Notes under the pieces: generated by a model
The model's database searches: none
The model's input: the letters and a program-made list of their open reading frames with translations, nothing else
Told to the model about the DNA's origin: nothing
Shown: positions 52,948-62,223 of the stretch, in pieces
Layout of the letters: each line of letters starts with the position of its first letter
How positions within the stretch are numbered: the first letter of the stretch is position 1
Source of the DNA: Betaproteobacteria bacterium LSUCC0117
GTDB taxonomy: Bacteria; Pseudomonadota; Gammaproteobacteria; Burkholderiales; Burkholderiaceae_C
NCBI GenBank assembly: GCA_030441535.1
Contig: JAUJFZ010000006.1
Coordinates: 124,001 to 188,000 of the forward strand
DNA length: 64,000 nucleotides
Direction of reading: 5' to 3'
Position numbers and translations under genes: made by a program

Positions 52948-53958
52948 ATGCATGCCCTACCCCAACACGTACCTTTGATCGCAACCCTGCGCGGCGGCCA
53001 CCCTGAGAACATCTACTACGGCTCGATTGCCGTGGTCAATGCCAATGGTCGTTTGGTATCTCGAATGGGTGATACCAGCACGCCCATGTTCACCCGCTCC
53101 GCCCTCAAGCCCTTTCAGGCCATGCCATTGATCGCTGGCTTTTCGGACCCCTACAACCTATCCGATGCGGATGTAGCGCTCCTGTGCGCAAGCCATAACG
53201 GCGAGGCGGCGCACAGCAGCCGAGCCGGCGCCCTATTGAAGCGCGCTGGATGCCAAGAAGCCGACTTGCAATGTGGCACACACGTTCCGTTTTATTACAC
53301 AACCAATCAATTACCAACGCCCGACAAAGGCAGCTACGGGCGACTTCAACACAACTGCTCAGGCAAACATGCCGGGATGTTGATGCTCGCCCGCGCCCTC
53401 GGCGAACCCATCGAAACCTATACCCAAACAACCCACCGCGTGCAGGCGGTCGTACGCGACAGCGTGTCCCATTTCACAGAGGTTCCCGCGGCGAAGTTGG
53501 TCGTGGGAATCGACGGCTGCAGCGTCCCGAACTACGCCATTCCACTGGCAGCTTTGGCCCTGGCATACGCCAAGCTCACTCGTCAGGCAGCTGATCCGGT
53601 ATACGGCGATGCGCCTGCTCGCGTATTCCAAGCGATGGCGCAACACGGCGCACTGGTCAGCGGCATGGGCCGTAACGACTTGGCACTCAATCGGGCTGGC
53701 GGCGGCGACTGGATCGCCAAGTTCGGCGCTGATGGCGTCCAGGCCATCGCAAGTCGCTCGCGCCAACAAGCCATCGCCGTGAAGATCGCGGATGGTAATC
53801 TGCCCATGTTGATGTGGATTGTCATCAATGTGTTGGAGCAGCTGGGCTGGATGACCGACAGCGCCCGTCACGCCCTAAAGAGCTATGTGCCTGGCCCACT
53901 GCTCAACGTTGCTGGGCTCGAGGTGGGCGAAACCCGCCCTGTTTTCCAGATGCCCTGA
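52948..53958 (+). CDS. Asparaginase, Rhizobium type II family
   Basis: A 336-residue protein of the AnsII-type (thermolabile Rhizobium etli) asparaginase family, unrelated in fold to the classical enzyme at 4598-5605. The family residues are seen in TRSALKPFQAMPLI (Ser and Lys, about 50), NCSGKHAGMLMLAR near 135 and GIDGCSVPNYAIP near 195. Fold relation to serine beta-lactamases suggests a Ser-Lys mechanism. ATG 52948 is the chosen start. It diverges from P-II, so control by nitrogen status is plausible. Confidence 0.87.
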   Translation: MHALPQHVPLIATLRGGHPENIYYGSIAVVNANGRLVSRMGDTSTPMFTRSALKPFQAMPLIAGFSDPYNLSDADVALLCASHNGEAAHSSRAGALLKRAGCQEADLQCGTHVPFYYTTNQLPTPDKGSYGRLQHNCSGKHAGMLMLARALGEPIETYTQTTHRVQAVVRDSVSHFTEVPAAKLVVGIDGCSVPNYAIPLAALALAYAKLTRQAADPVYGDAPARVFQAMAQHGALVSGMGRNDLALNRAGGGDWIAKFGADGVQAIASRSRQQAIAVKIADGNLPMLMWIVINVLEQLGWMTDSARHALKSYVPGPLLNVAGLEVGETRPVFQMP

Positions 53959-55629
53959 TTAACGAAACGCGTTGGTGATGGGATAACGCCAGTCTTTGCC
54001 AAACCCCCGATGGGTCAAACGAATACCCACAGGTGATTGGCGGCGTTTGTACTCATTCAAACGCACCAAACGAACCACCTGCATCACGGCTGCTTCGTCA
54101 AAGCCAGCGGCAATGATGTCAGCGGCAGATTGGTCCGCCTCGATGTAGCGGGACAAAATTGCATCCAACACCTCGTAGGGCGGCAGGCTATCCTCGTCCT
54201 TTTGGTCAGCACGCAATTCAGCGCTCGGTGGGCGCGTGATGATTCGCGTGGGGATCGGGTTTTCTATGCCCCCCAAGGGATTATTGGCATTGCGCCAATG
54301 CGCCACGGCGAATACCTTGGTTTTGAAAACGTCTTTTATGACTGCATAGCCACCCGCCATATCGCCGTAGAGTGTGCAATAGCCCGTTGCCATTTCGCTC
54401 TTATTGCCTGTCGTCAGCACGATGCTGCCGAATTTGTTGGACAGCGCCATCAACAGGGTGCCACGGATACGGGCCTGTAGGTTTTCCTCGGTGGTGTCTT
54501 CCGACAAGCCTTCAAACTCTGTCGCGAGCGAGCGCTTGAAGGTTTCGAAATGCGGCGCAATGTCAATTTCGTCGTAACGCACGTTCAAACGCTTGGCCAT
54601 GTCGCGCGCATCAATCCAAGAGATGTCCGCCGTGTAGGGAGACGGCATCATCACGGCGCGAACGCGATCCGCACCCAACGCATCCACCGCCACTGCCATC
54701 ACAACCGCTGAATCGATACCACCGCTCAGGCCAAGCACCACGCTGGGGAAGCGGTTCTTCTCCACGTAATCGCGCACCCCCATGACCAAGGTTCGCCAAA
54801 GATCAGCCATTTCACCGTCAAGCGGTGCCAGATGGGCTGTATCCGGCTGCTCGTTGAACACAAGTGAGAGCGGCCACGTGACAACAGCCTCTTCAAAGCC
54901 CGGTGTACGTGCGACGACTTGCCCATTTGCGGTAGCCATGAAACTGCGGCCCTCGAATACGACCTCATCCTGCCCGCCGACCAGATGTGCATAAATCAAT
55001 GGTCGCGCGCAGGCCTGTGCGCGTGCGCACATGGTTGCTTCGCGCTGCTCGCTCTTACCGAGGTGAAAGGGTGAGGCGTTGATCACGACCAAAACATCAG
55101 CACCCGCTGCAACCGCCGCAGCGGCAGGCGCTTCAAACCACGCGTCTTCGCAAATGAGCAAACCCAGGCGTGTACCGGCGACCTCGAATACACAGGTTTC
55201 GGTACCTGGCGCGAAGTAACGGCGTTCATCGAACACCTGGTAATTGGGGAGACATTGTTTCGCGTAGGTGTGCAGAATTCGCCCCTCACAAACAACAGAC
55301 GCCGCATTGTGGCAAGCGGGCATCGCAACGCTGCTGGTCCGCAACGGTTCGCCCTCGATCCGTTGCGGGTGACCAACTACGATTGCGAGGTTTTTAAGCC
55401 CCGCGGTCTGCGTGACCAACCATTTCAAGGCATCATCACAGGCATCTAAAAATTGTGGTCTGAGGTATAAATCTTCAGCTGCATAACCTGATAGCGACAG
55501 CTCTGGCGTCAACAATACCTGCGCCCCTGCGGCTTGCGCTTGCAACGCCGAGTCCAGGATGCGCTGGGCGTTTCCCTTTATATCGCCAACAACGAAATCT
55601 AACTGAGCAACTGAAATACGAATGGACAT
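53959..55629 (-). CDS. nadE: Glutamine-dependent NAD+ synthetase
   Basis: NadE makes NAD+ from deamido-NAD+ with ammonia from glutamine. The 556-residue protein has an N-terminal nitrilase-type amidotransferase (about 1-260, Glu-Lys-Cys triad with ELSLSGYAAEDL, then GLLICEDAWFE) and a C-terminal synthetase with the P-loop SGGIDSAV near residue 292. ATG 55629 gives the family start MSIRISVAQLDF. Its start region faces the GNAT gene and may overlap it by 8 bases. It shares a strand with P-II downstream of the intervening asparaginase. Confidence 0.95.
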   Translation of the reverse strand: MSIRISVAQLDFVVGDIKGNAQRILDSALQAQAAGAQVLLTPELSLSGYAAEDLYLRPQFLDACDDALKWLVTQTAGLKNLAIVVGHPQRIEGEPLRTSSVAMPACHNAASVVCEGRILHTYAKQCLPNYQVFDERRYFAPGTETCVFEVAGTRLGLLICEDAWFEAPAAAAVAAGADVLVVINASPFHLGKSEQREATMCARAQACARPLIYAHLVGGQDEVVFEGRSFMATANGQVVARTPGFEEAVVTWPLSLVFNEQPDTAHLAPLDGEMADLWRTLVMGVRDYVEKNRFPSVVLGLSGGIDSAVVMAVAVDALGADRVRAVMMPSPYTADISWIDARDMAKRLNVRYDEIDIAPHFETFKRSLATEFEGLSEDTTEENLQARIRGTLLMALSNKFGSIVLTTGNKSEMATGYCTLYGDMAGGYAVIKDVFKTKVFAVAHWRNANNPLGGIENPIPTRIITRPPSAELRADQKDEDSLPPYEVLDAILSRYIEADQSAADIIAAGFDEAAVMQVVRLVRLNEYKRRQSPVGIRLTHRGFGKDWRYPITNAFR

Positions 55630-56884
55630 GGAAGCAAATAGTTCGGACCGGACGCCAGCGCCTGACGAGATGTCCGAGCGCACAAACGCTAATTATGTCA
55701 TTCGGATTGTGACGGACCCGACTACCATCGATGCTGAGCAATGGGATCACCTGCAGCGCCAACAGCCCCGTGCCACACTCAACCCATTCATGCGCCGCCA
55801 TTACCTCGCGGCCATGCATGACAGCCTGAGCGCAGTTGAGGAGACCGGCTGGAAACCCCAGTTTGTAACCCTTTGGGCCAAGGATCAGCTGGTTGCTGCG
55901 TGTGCACTGTACCTTAAAACGCACTCGTACGGAGAGTATGTATTTGACTGGGCATGGGCCCGCGCCTACGCGGATAACCAGATGGCTTACTACCCAAAGG
56001 CCATCGTGGCAGCACCGTTTACGCCCGTGCCGGGGCCCCGCTTGCTGGCAACCTCACCGCAGGCTAAACAGTCCTTGCTGGAGGCCACCATCGCGCACTG
56101 CCAAACGCTCGGCGTGTCGTCATTACACGTGTTGTTTGCGGACGCGACCGATATTCGGATCTGCGAGTCGGCTGGCCTGATGCGACGCGAAACCGTTCAA
56201 TTCCATTGGCTCAACCAAAAACCAGAGCTCTTTGGCGGCGGGCGCTTCAGCGATTTCGATGACTTTTTGTCCAGCTTAAACCAGGACAAGCGAAAGAAAA
56301 TCAAGCAGGAGCGCCGAAAGGTGAGGGAGGCGGGGGTTACTTTTGAGACTTTTGCGGGTCCTGCGATCACGGACGCACATTGGGCGTTGTTTTATCAGTG
56401 CTACGAGCGCACCTATCTTGAACATGGCAACGCGCCCTACCTGACGCCCGCTTTTTTTGAGGCCATGCGACGAGACATGCCCGAGAATTGGGTCTTGTTT
56501 GTCGCAAAAGCGCCCGATGGCACCCCCTTCGCGACCAGCCTAATTGGCCTATCGCGCGATACGGTGACGGCACAACCGCAGGTGGCCTACGGTCGATACT
56601 GGGGTGCATTAGCGCGGGTGGATTGCCTGCATTTTGAGGCTTGTTATTACCAGCCGATTGCCTGGTGTATCACGAACGGTGTCGCCCGGTTCGAAGGTGG
56701 CGCACAAGGCGAGCACAAAATGGCCAGGGCATTGATGCCCGTGCGCACCTTCAGCGCCCACTGGTTGGCGCACCCGGCATTTTCAGCAGCGGTGGACCGC
56801 TACCTTGAGCGAGAGCGCGACGGCATCGAGGACTACGTTGACCACTTGGGACAACGCAGCCCGTTCAAGGCCATCGCCGGCTAA
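55622..56884 (+). CDS. GNAT-like acyltransferase, DUF482/FemAB-related
   Basis: A 420-residue protein of the peptidogalycan biosynthesis/recognition (DUF482) family, GNAT-like fold. It has FDWAWARAYADNQMAYYPK near 110 and LNQDKRKKIKQERRKVREAG near 225, characteristic of the family, and RWGALARVDCLHFEACYYQP-like sequence near 325. The function is uncertain; relatives resemble FemAB peptidyltransferases. Starts at 55622, 55628 or 55670 are possible; 55670 would remove the overlap with nadE. It is divergent from nadE and convergent with ppa. Confidence 0.82.
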   Translation: MDMEANSSDRTPAPDEMSERTNANYVIRIVTDPTTIDAEQWDHLQRQQPRATLNPFMRRHYLAAMHDSLSAVEETGWKPQFVTLWAKDQLVAACALYLKTHSYGEYVFDWAWARAYADNQMAYYPKAIVAAPFTPVPGPRLLATSPQAKQSLLEATIAHCQTLGVSSLHVLFADATDIRICESAGLMRRETVQFHWLNQKPELFGGGRFSDFDDFLSSLNQDKRKKIKQERRKVREAGVTFETFAGPAITDAHWALFYQCYERTYLEHGNAPYLTPAFFEAMRRDMPENWVLFVAKAPDGTPFATSLIGLSRDTVTAQPQVAYGRYWGALARVDCLHFEACYYQPIAWCITNGVARFEGGAQGEHKMARALMPVRTFSAHWLAHPAFSAAVDRYLERERDGIEDYVDHLGQRSPFKAIAG

Positions 56885-56897
56885 CGAATCTCGTGAC

Positions 56898-57431
56898 TTA
56901 TTTCGCGGCGAGGTAGTTCGCCACACCTTCGGCCACTTCTTGACGTGCAGCATCAGGGCCTTCCCAGCCCAAGATCTTGACCCACTTACCTTCCTCGAGG
57001 TCTTTGTAGTGTTCAAAGAAGTGGGAGATGGTCTTCAAACGCATCGGATTAAGGTCCTCAGGCTTTTGCCATTGGGTATAAATGGATAGGATTTTGTCGA
57101 TTGGCACCGCCAAGACCTTCCCGTCAATACCCGCCTCGTCCTCCATCTTCAGAATACCAATGGGGCGGCAAAGAACGACCACACCCGGAATCAATGGCAC
57201 CGGCGTGATAACCAAAACATCAACGGGATCACCATCGCCTGAGAGTGTTTGGGGCACATAACCGTAGTTGGTGGGGTAATGCATCGATGTGCTCATGAAT
57301 CGATCGACAAAAATCGCACCAGTCGCCTTATCGACCTCATATTTGACGGGGTCAGCGTTCATCGGGATTTCAATAACGACGTTAAAGGTGTTGGGTGCAT
57401 CTTCACCGGGCGAAACAATATTGAGTGACAT
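56898..57431 (-). CDS. ppa: Inorganic pyrophosphatase, soluble family I
   Basis: Hydrolyses pyrophosphate in the cytoplasm, driving biosynthetic reactions. The 177-residue protein has the metal-binding motif SGDGDPVDVLVITP near residue 65 and KYEVDKATGAIFVDRF near the N-terminus, both typical. It is divergent from the membrane pyrophosphatase hppA with 237 bases between their starts, an area rich in short inverted repeats, including TACAAAAACTTTGTA at 57525-57539. The two enzymes share a substrate. Confidence 0.96.
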   Translation of the reverse strand: MSLNIVSPGEDAPNTFNVVIEIPMNADPVKYEVDKATGAIFVDRFMSTSMHYPTNYGYVPQTLSGDGDPVDVLVITPVPLIPGVVVLCRPIGILKMEDEAGIDGKVLAVPIDKILSIYTQWQKPEDLNPMRLKTISHFFEHYKDLEEGKWVKILGWEGPDAARQEVAEGVANYLAAK

Positions 57432-57668
57432 GATTTTTTTCGAAAATGTTTTTAAGACAAAGAACCTAGGTATTTTACCTATTAGCGCTTACCCTAAATT
57501 TACGGACATCGTGAATTTCTGGGCTACAAAAACTTTGTAAACACGACTACATTCCATGTGTTGGCCAATTACCGACCCCATCTAGAGCGGGTAAAGTGAG
57601 GAAGCAACGCAGTGCTGGTGGCGACTGCGTTGTCCCACCAGATCACCGTTACAACATGGGAGATAAAT

Positions 57669-59735
57669 ATGTCGGGTCAATCAGCGTTGACACTTGCCAT
57701 CGTGTGTGGGTTTATTGCAGTTGCCTATGGGTTCTGGGCGCGAAGTTGGATACTTGCTCAGGATTCGGGGAATCCCAGAATGCAAGAGATTGCCGCGGCA
57801 ATTCAGACCGGAGCGGCCGCGTATCTAGCCCGCCAGTACAAGACCATTAGCGTGGTGGGAATCATCCTAGCGATCCTCATAGCCGTAGTCTTAAGCCCAA
57901 TGAGCGCAGTGGGTTTTGTGATTGGCGCGGTTCTTTCTGGCGCGTGCGGTTTTATCGGCATGAATATCTCTGTTCGGGCTAACGTTCGCACAGCGCAGGC
58001 GGCAACCAAGGGTATCGGTCCTGCACTGGACGTGGCCTTTCGAGGTGGCGCCATCACCGGCATGCTGGTGGTCGGGTTAGGGTTGCTGGGGGTAACTGGA
58101 TTTTTCTGGTTTCTAACTAGCGACGGTATGGCGAGCGGCGCCGATCTCGCGAAACAATTGAATCCGCTCATCGGATTCGCGTTTGGCTCCTCCCTCATAT
58201 CCATCTTTGCGCGCTTGGGCGGGGGCATCTTCACAAAAGGTGCTGACGTCGGGGCGGATTTGGTCGGAAAGGTCGAAGCCGGTATTCCCGAAGATGACCC
58301 TCGCAACCCTGCGGTGATCGCCGATAACGTTGGCGACAACGTCGGAGATTGCGCTGGAATGGCTGCTGACCTCTTCGAGACCTATGCGGTGACATTGATT
58401 GCTACGATGGTTTTGGGAGCCTTAATGGTCACAAATGACGGCGGAAGCGCGGTGGTATATCCCCTCGCCTTAGGCGCTGTATCGATTCTGGCTTCCATCG
58501 TTGGGTGCTTTTTTGTCAGGGCGACACCGGGCATGAAGAACGTCATGCCGGCGCTTTACAAAGGTTTAGCGGTATCGGGCGTACTCTCGCTGATCGCCTT
58601 CTACTTCGTGACACAAGCGCTCATCCCAGATGACGCATTAGGTGCCTCTGGTAGCCAAAATGCGCTCTTTGGATCATGTGTGGTTGGCCTGGTACTGACT
58701 GGCGTCTTGGTATGGATAACTGAGTACTACACAGGAACACAATACCCACCGGTAAAACATATCGCTGAAGCCTCGACAACCGGTCACGGAACCAACATCA
58801 TCGCGGGCTTGGGTGTATCCATGCGCTCCACCGCATGGCCCGTGCTGTTCGTGTGCTTATCCATCTGGACTGCCTACTCGCTCGGTGGCCTTTATGGTAT
58901 TGCAATCGCTGCAACCTCGATGTTGAGTATGGCTGGCATCGTTGTCGCGCTTGACGCCTATGGTCCGATCACCGACAACGCCGGTGGCATCGCAGAAATG
59001 GCTGAAATGCCAGCGAGTGTCCGCGATATTACCGACCCGCTCGATGCAGTCGGAAACACCACCAAAGCCGTCACGAAAGGATACGCGATTGGGTCTGCTG
59101 GCCTGGCCGCATTGGTGCTCTTCGCTGACTACACCCATAAATTAGAGGCCTACGGGAAAGTCATCAACTTTGACCTGAGCAACCCGCTGGTCATCATAGG
59201 ATTGTTCATTGGCGGACTGATCCCATACCTGTTCGGAGCCATGGCCATGGAAGCTGTCGGACGCGCCGCCGGGTCTGTGGTTGTGGAGGTTCGACGTCAG
59301 TTCAAGGAGATTCCTGGGATCATGGACGGGTCAGGTAAACCCGAATACGGCCGTGCGGTCGATATGCTTACAACCGCTGCCATTAAAGAAATGATGATTC
59401 CGTCATTGCTCCCGGTGATTGCCCCCATTCTGGTGGGTTTGATCCTCGGGCCAGCGGCATTGGGAGGCCTGCTGATGGGCACCATCATCACAGGTCTGTT
59501 TGTGGCGATCTCGATGTGTACTGGCGGTGGCGCTTGGGACAACGCCAAGAAGTACATCGAAGACGGAAACTTCGGCGGCAAGGGGTCTGAAACACATAAG
59601 GCAGCCGTGACCGGTGACACGGTTGGAGATCCCTACAAAGATACCGCAGGCCCTGCCATCAACCCATTGATCAAGATCATTAATATCGTGGCTCTAATGA
59701 TCGTGCCCGTGATGATGCAGATACATGGTGCTTGA
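57669..59735 (+). CDS. hppA: Membrane-bound proton-translocating pyrophosphatase
   Basis: A 688-residue integral membrane enzyme with about 15-16 helices that pumps protons using pyrophosphate. Substrate-site sequences include DVGADLVGKVEAGIPEDDPR near 200 and DNVGDNVGDCAGMAADLFE near 225. The segment GNTTKAVTKGY carries Lys at the position that, in this family, marks the K+-independent type (Ala in K+-dependent enzymes). ATG 57669 has GGGAGA upstream. It diverges from the soluble ppa. Confidence 0.94.
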   Translation: MSGQSALTLAIVCGFIAVAYGFWARSWILAQDSGNPRMQEIAAAIQTGAAAYLARQYKTISVVGIILAILIAVVLSPMSAVGFVIGAVLSGACGFIGMNISVRANVRTAQAATKGIGPALDVAFRGGAITGMLVVGLGLLGVTGFFWFLTSDGMASGADLAKQLNPLIGFAFGSSLISIFARLGGGIFTKGADVGADLVGKVEAGIPEDDPRNPAVIADNVGDNVGDCAGMAADLFETYAVTLIATMVLGALMVTNDGGSAVVYPLALGAVSILASIVGCFFVRATPGMKNVMPALYKGLAVSGVLSLIAFYFVTQALIPDDALGASGSQNALFGSCVVGLVLTGVLVWITEYYTGTQYPPVKHIAEASTTGHGTNIIAGLGVSMRSTAWPVLFVCLSIWTAYSLGGLYGIAIAATSMLSMAGIVVALDAYGPITDNAGGIAEMAEMPASVRDITDPLDAVGNTTKAVTKGYAIGSAGLAALVLFADYTHKLEAYGKVINFDLSNPLVIIGLFIGGLIPYLFGAMAMEAVGRAAGSVVVEVRRQFKEIPGIMDGSGKPEYGRAVDMLTTAAIKEMMIPSLLPVIAPILVGLILGPAALGGLLMGTIITGLFVAISMCTGGGAWDNAKKYIEDGNFGGKGSETHKAAVTGDTVGDPYKDTAGPAINPLIKIINIVALMIVPVMMQIHGA

Positions 59736-59760
59736 TCGCTGAGCGCACTTAAACCACGAG

Positions 59761-59792
59761 AAGCGCAAAGCCACATCGGCTTTGCGCTTTTT
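59761..59792 (+). terminator. Terminator of hppA
   Basis: A 12-bp stem AAGCGCAAAGCC / GGCTTTGCGCTT with loop ACATC, followed by TTT. It starts 25 bases after the stop and separates hppA from moaA. Confidence 0.85.
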
Positions 59793-59838
59793 CGCGTTTA
59801 ATTGCTGGACTGTGAATAAATTGACGACAATAAGAGCT

Positions 59839-60993
59839 ATGAGCAAGCCTACTATTCCGGTCATCGATGTGCGCCAGCGCCCTACCGTAATGACTCCCGA
59901 ACTGCGCGCGATCATTGCCAGCCTTGATCTAGAGGGCCCGGTGTTGGATCAGTTGTCTCGCCCGCTGCGCGACCTGCGTATCAGTGTCACTGATCGCTGT
60001 AACTTCCGCTGCAGCTACTGCATGCCAAAAAGCGTTTTCACGCGCGACCACACCTACCTACCCCAAAGCGATCTGTTGAGTTTTGAGGAAATCACAACGA
60101 TCGCAGAAGCCGCTACGCGCCTCGGCGTGAAGAAAATTCGTATCACCGGCGGCGAACCCTTATTGCGTAAAAACCTTGAGATATTGATTGCCCAACTCAG
60201 TGCCCTGCGCACCACCGACGGCAAACCCCTGGATCTCACGCTGACCACCAATGCGAGTTTGCTTAAACGAAAAGCACAGCTACTGAAAGATGCGGGGTTA
60301 TCGCGCCTGACCGTGAGTCTCGATGCCCTTGACGACGGCATCTTTCGAAAAATGAATGACATGGACTTTCCCGTAGTGGACGTCCTTGAGGGCATTGACA
60401 CGGCACTGGCTGTTGGCTTCAAAGATATCAAGGTCAACATGGTCGTTAAGCGCGGCACCAATGTTGACCAGATCGTCCCCATGGCTCGCCACTTCCGCGG
60501 CACAGGTGTTGCCTTGCGCTTCATTGAGTACATGGATGTCGGCGCCAGCAATGGCTGGCGTATGGATGAGGTTTTACCCAGCGCCGATGTGCTCGCAATG
60601 CTGCAAGCGCAGTGGCCGATGGTATCGTTGCCAGCAAAGAGCAAAGGTGAAACGGCAAAGCGATATGGCTATCTCGACGCAAGCGGCGCGGTCGACGCCA
60701 GCCTCGGCGAAGTGGGCTTCATCAGCAGCGTCACGGAGGCCTTCTGCCACGAGTGCAACCGCGCCCGCTTGTCGACTGACGGCCGGTTGTTCGCCTGCCT
60801 GTTCGCCACTCAAGGGACCGATATCAAACACCTGCTTCGGGGCGAAGAGCCCGTGAATGCGGACTTCGTCGCACGTTATCTTGCCCACACCTGGATGCAA
60901 CGCTCGGATCAATACTCTGCATTACGCCAAGCAGGTGTTATCCCGGCAGGTAACGCAAGCGCCCGTATCGAGATGAGCTATATCGGCGGCTGA
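59839..60993 (+). CDS. moaA: GTP 3',8-cyclase MoaA
   Basis: MoaA, a radical SAM enzyme, converts GTP to the first intermediate of molybdenum cofactor synthesis. The N-terminal cluster cysteines are Cys54, Cys58, Cys61 in TDRCNFRCSYCM; the second cluster is in FCHECNRARLSTDGRLFACL. The essential C-terminal GG is present (SYIGG). The N-terminus is about 40 residues longer than the minimal enzyme. No other mo genes lie near it. Confidence 0.95.
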   Translation: MSKPTIPVIDVRQRPTVMTPELRAIIASLDLEGPVLDQLSRPLRDLRISVTDRCNFRCSYCMPKSVFTRDHTYLPQSDLLSFEEITTIAEAATRLGVKKIRITGGEPLLRKNLEILIAQLSALRTTDGKPLDLTLTTNASLLKRKAQLLKDAGLSRLTVSLDALDDGIFRKMNDMDFPVVDVLEGIDTALAVGFKDIKVNMVVKRGTNVDQIVPMARHFRGTGVALRFIEYMDVGASNGWRMDEVLPSADVLAMLQAQWPMVSLPAKSKGETAKRYGYLDASGAVDASLGEVGFISSVTEAFCHECNRARLSTDGRLFACLFATQGTDIKHLLRGEEPVNADFVARYLAHTWMQRSDQYSALRQAGVIPAGNASARIEMSYIGG

Positions 60994-60999
60994 TGCAAA

Positions 61000-61437
61000 T
61001 CAGTGGGACACCACGCCACGGTTTGCCAGTGCATCAGCCCGCTCATTGCCGGGGTCGCCCGCGTGGCCCTTGACCCATCGCCAATCGATGTGATGAGGTG
61101 AATTCGTCACCAAATCATCCAAAATTTGCCATAGATCGACGTTTTTAACCGGCTGCTTCGAAGCGGTTTTCCAGCCACGGGCCTTCCAACCTTTCACCCA
61201 TTCGGTGATACCTTTACGAACGTATTCACTGTCTAAAAACAGTGTGACGTCACAGGGGCGCTTAAGCGCGCGCAACGCCTCAATAACGGCCATTAACTCC
61301 ATGCGGTTGTTGGTCGTTAAATCCTCCCCACCAAATAATTCGCGTTCGATCCCTTCGGCCTTGAGCAAAACCCCCCAGCCACCAGGTCCTGGATTACCTT
61401 TACAGGCCCCATCCGTGTAAATGATTACTTTATTCAT
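61000..61437 (-). CDS. rnhA: Ribonuclease HI
   Basis: RnhA degrades RNA in RNA-DNA hybrids. The 145-residue protein has all four carboxylates: Asp9 in YTDGACKGNPG, Glu47 in NNRMELMA, Asp69 in FLDSEYV, and the final Asp in GNERADALA. It overlaps the preceding methyltransferase gene by 8 bases on the same strand, so the two are probably co-translated. Its 3' end lies 6 bases from moaA. Confidence 0.96.
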   Translation of the reverse strand: MNKVIIYTDGACKGNPGPGGWGVLLKAEGIERELFGGEDLTTNNRMELMAVIEALRALKRPCDVTLFLDSEYVRKGITEWVKGWKARGWKTASKQPVKNVDLWQILDDLVTNSPHHIDWRWVKGHAGDPGNERADALANRGVVSH

Positions 61438-62185
61438 GCGTGGATCGTACCCGAGCCGAGCTCTTTACTGGCACCTTAACCAGCCGCCGTTGTCGACGCC
61501 AGGCGGGGCCCAGCAAACGAGTCGCGCGCACGCGCTTGACCGCAATCAAAAAATACGCACTGGCCGCAAAGGGCCAAAGTGCGGACCCGGTGGCTTCCAT
61601 CCAAGCGGTTCGATCGACCCAGGGTTGACTGTGCCAAGCTGGTCGATATAACCCACGCTTCACAACCTCTACCTCGAAACCCAGCAGTTTCAACCAATCA
61701 CGGCAACGCCACAAACCAATCCAATTGGCCACCGGCGCTTTAAATGGGGATGCCTTTGCGCCAGATTTGATACCCAATCGCGTCGCCCAGTCATAACGTC
61801 GCTGCCGCAGACCCCATAGGCTAAAAGGGTTCAGACCCGCAATAATCACCCGCCCTTCGGGTACCAGTACGCGCTCAACTTCGCGTAGGCTCTGGTGTGC
61901 GTCCAGACTGCGCTCCAAGGTGTGCGGCAAAACCACTAAGTCAAGCGTGTTCGACTGAAACGGCAGTGCCTCGCAAAACGCATCTGCATCGCCGCCGGCA
62001 TCAATCAACCAACGATGCGGCATCCGGTTCGCGCGCAACCCGTCCAATTCGGGCTCACCCAATTGAATGGCATGATAGCCAAACACGTCGGCCACCGACT
62101 CGTCCAACTCCGCCTGTAACCACGCTAACCAGCAAGCCCTCAGCGCATCTGTGGTTTGTTCAGTCAAATTTATAATTCCCTTCAA
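61430..62185 (-). CDS. SAM-dependent methyltransferase domain protein
   Basis: A 251-residue class I methyltransferase-like protein, found beside rnhA and gloB in many Burkholderiales. The region LDLVVLPHTLERSLDAHQS with LREVERVLVPEGRVIIAGLN (about 84-122) forms the later part of the SAM fold. The first glycine-rich motif is poorly preserved, so cofactor binding is uncertain. The C-terminal tail is basic (WRRQRRLVKVPVK). The substrate is unknown. It diverges from gloB with 38 bases between starts. Confidence 0.82.
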   Translation of the reverse strand: MKGIINLTEQTTDALRACWLAWLQAELDESVADVFGYHAIQLGEPELDGLRANRMPHRWLIDAGGDADAFCEALPFQSNTLDLVVLPHTLERSLDAHQSLREVERVLVPEGRVIIAGLNPFSLWGLRQRRYDWATRLGIKSGAKASPFKAPVANWIGLWRCRDWLKLLGFEVEVVKRGLYRPAWHSQPWVDRTAWMEATGSALWPFAASAYFLIAVKRVRATRLLGPAWRRQRRLVKVPVKSSARVRSTHE

Positions 62186-62223
62186 TGTTTACCGCGTCAG
62201 AGCGCGCCAACGCACCATTATTT

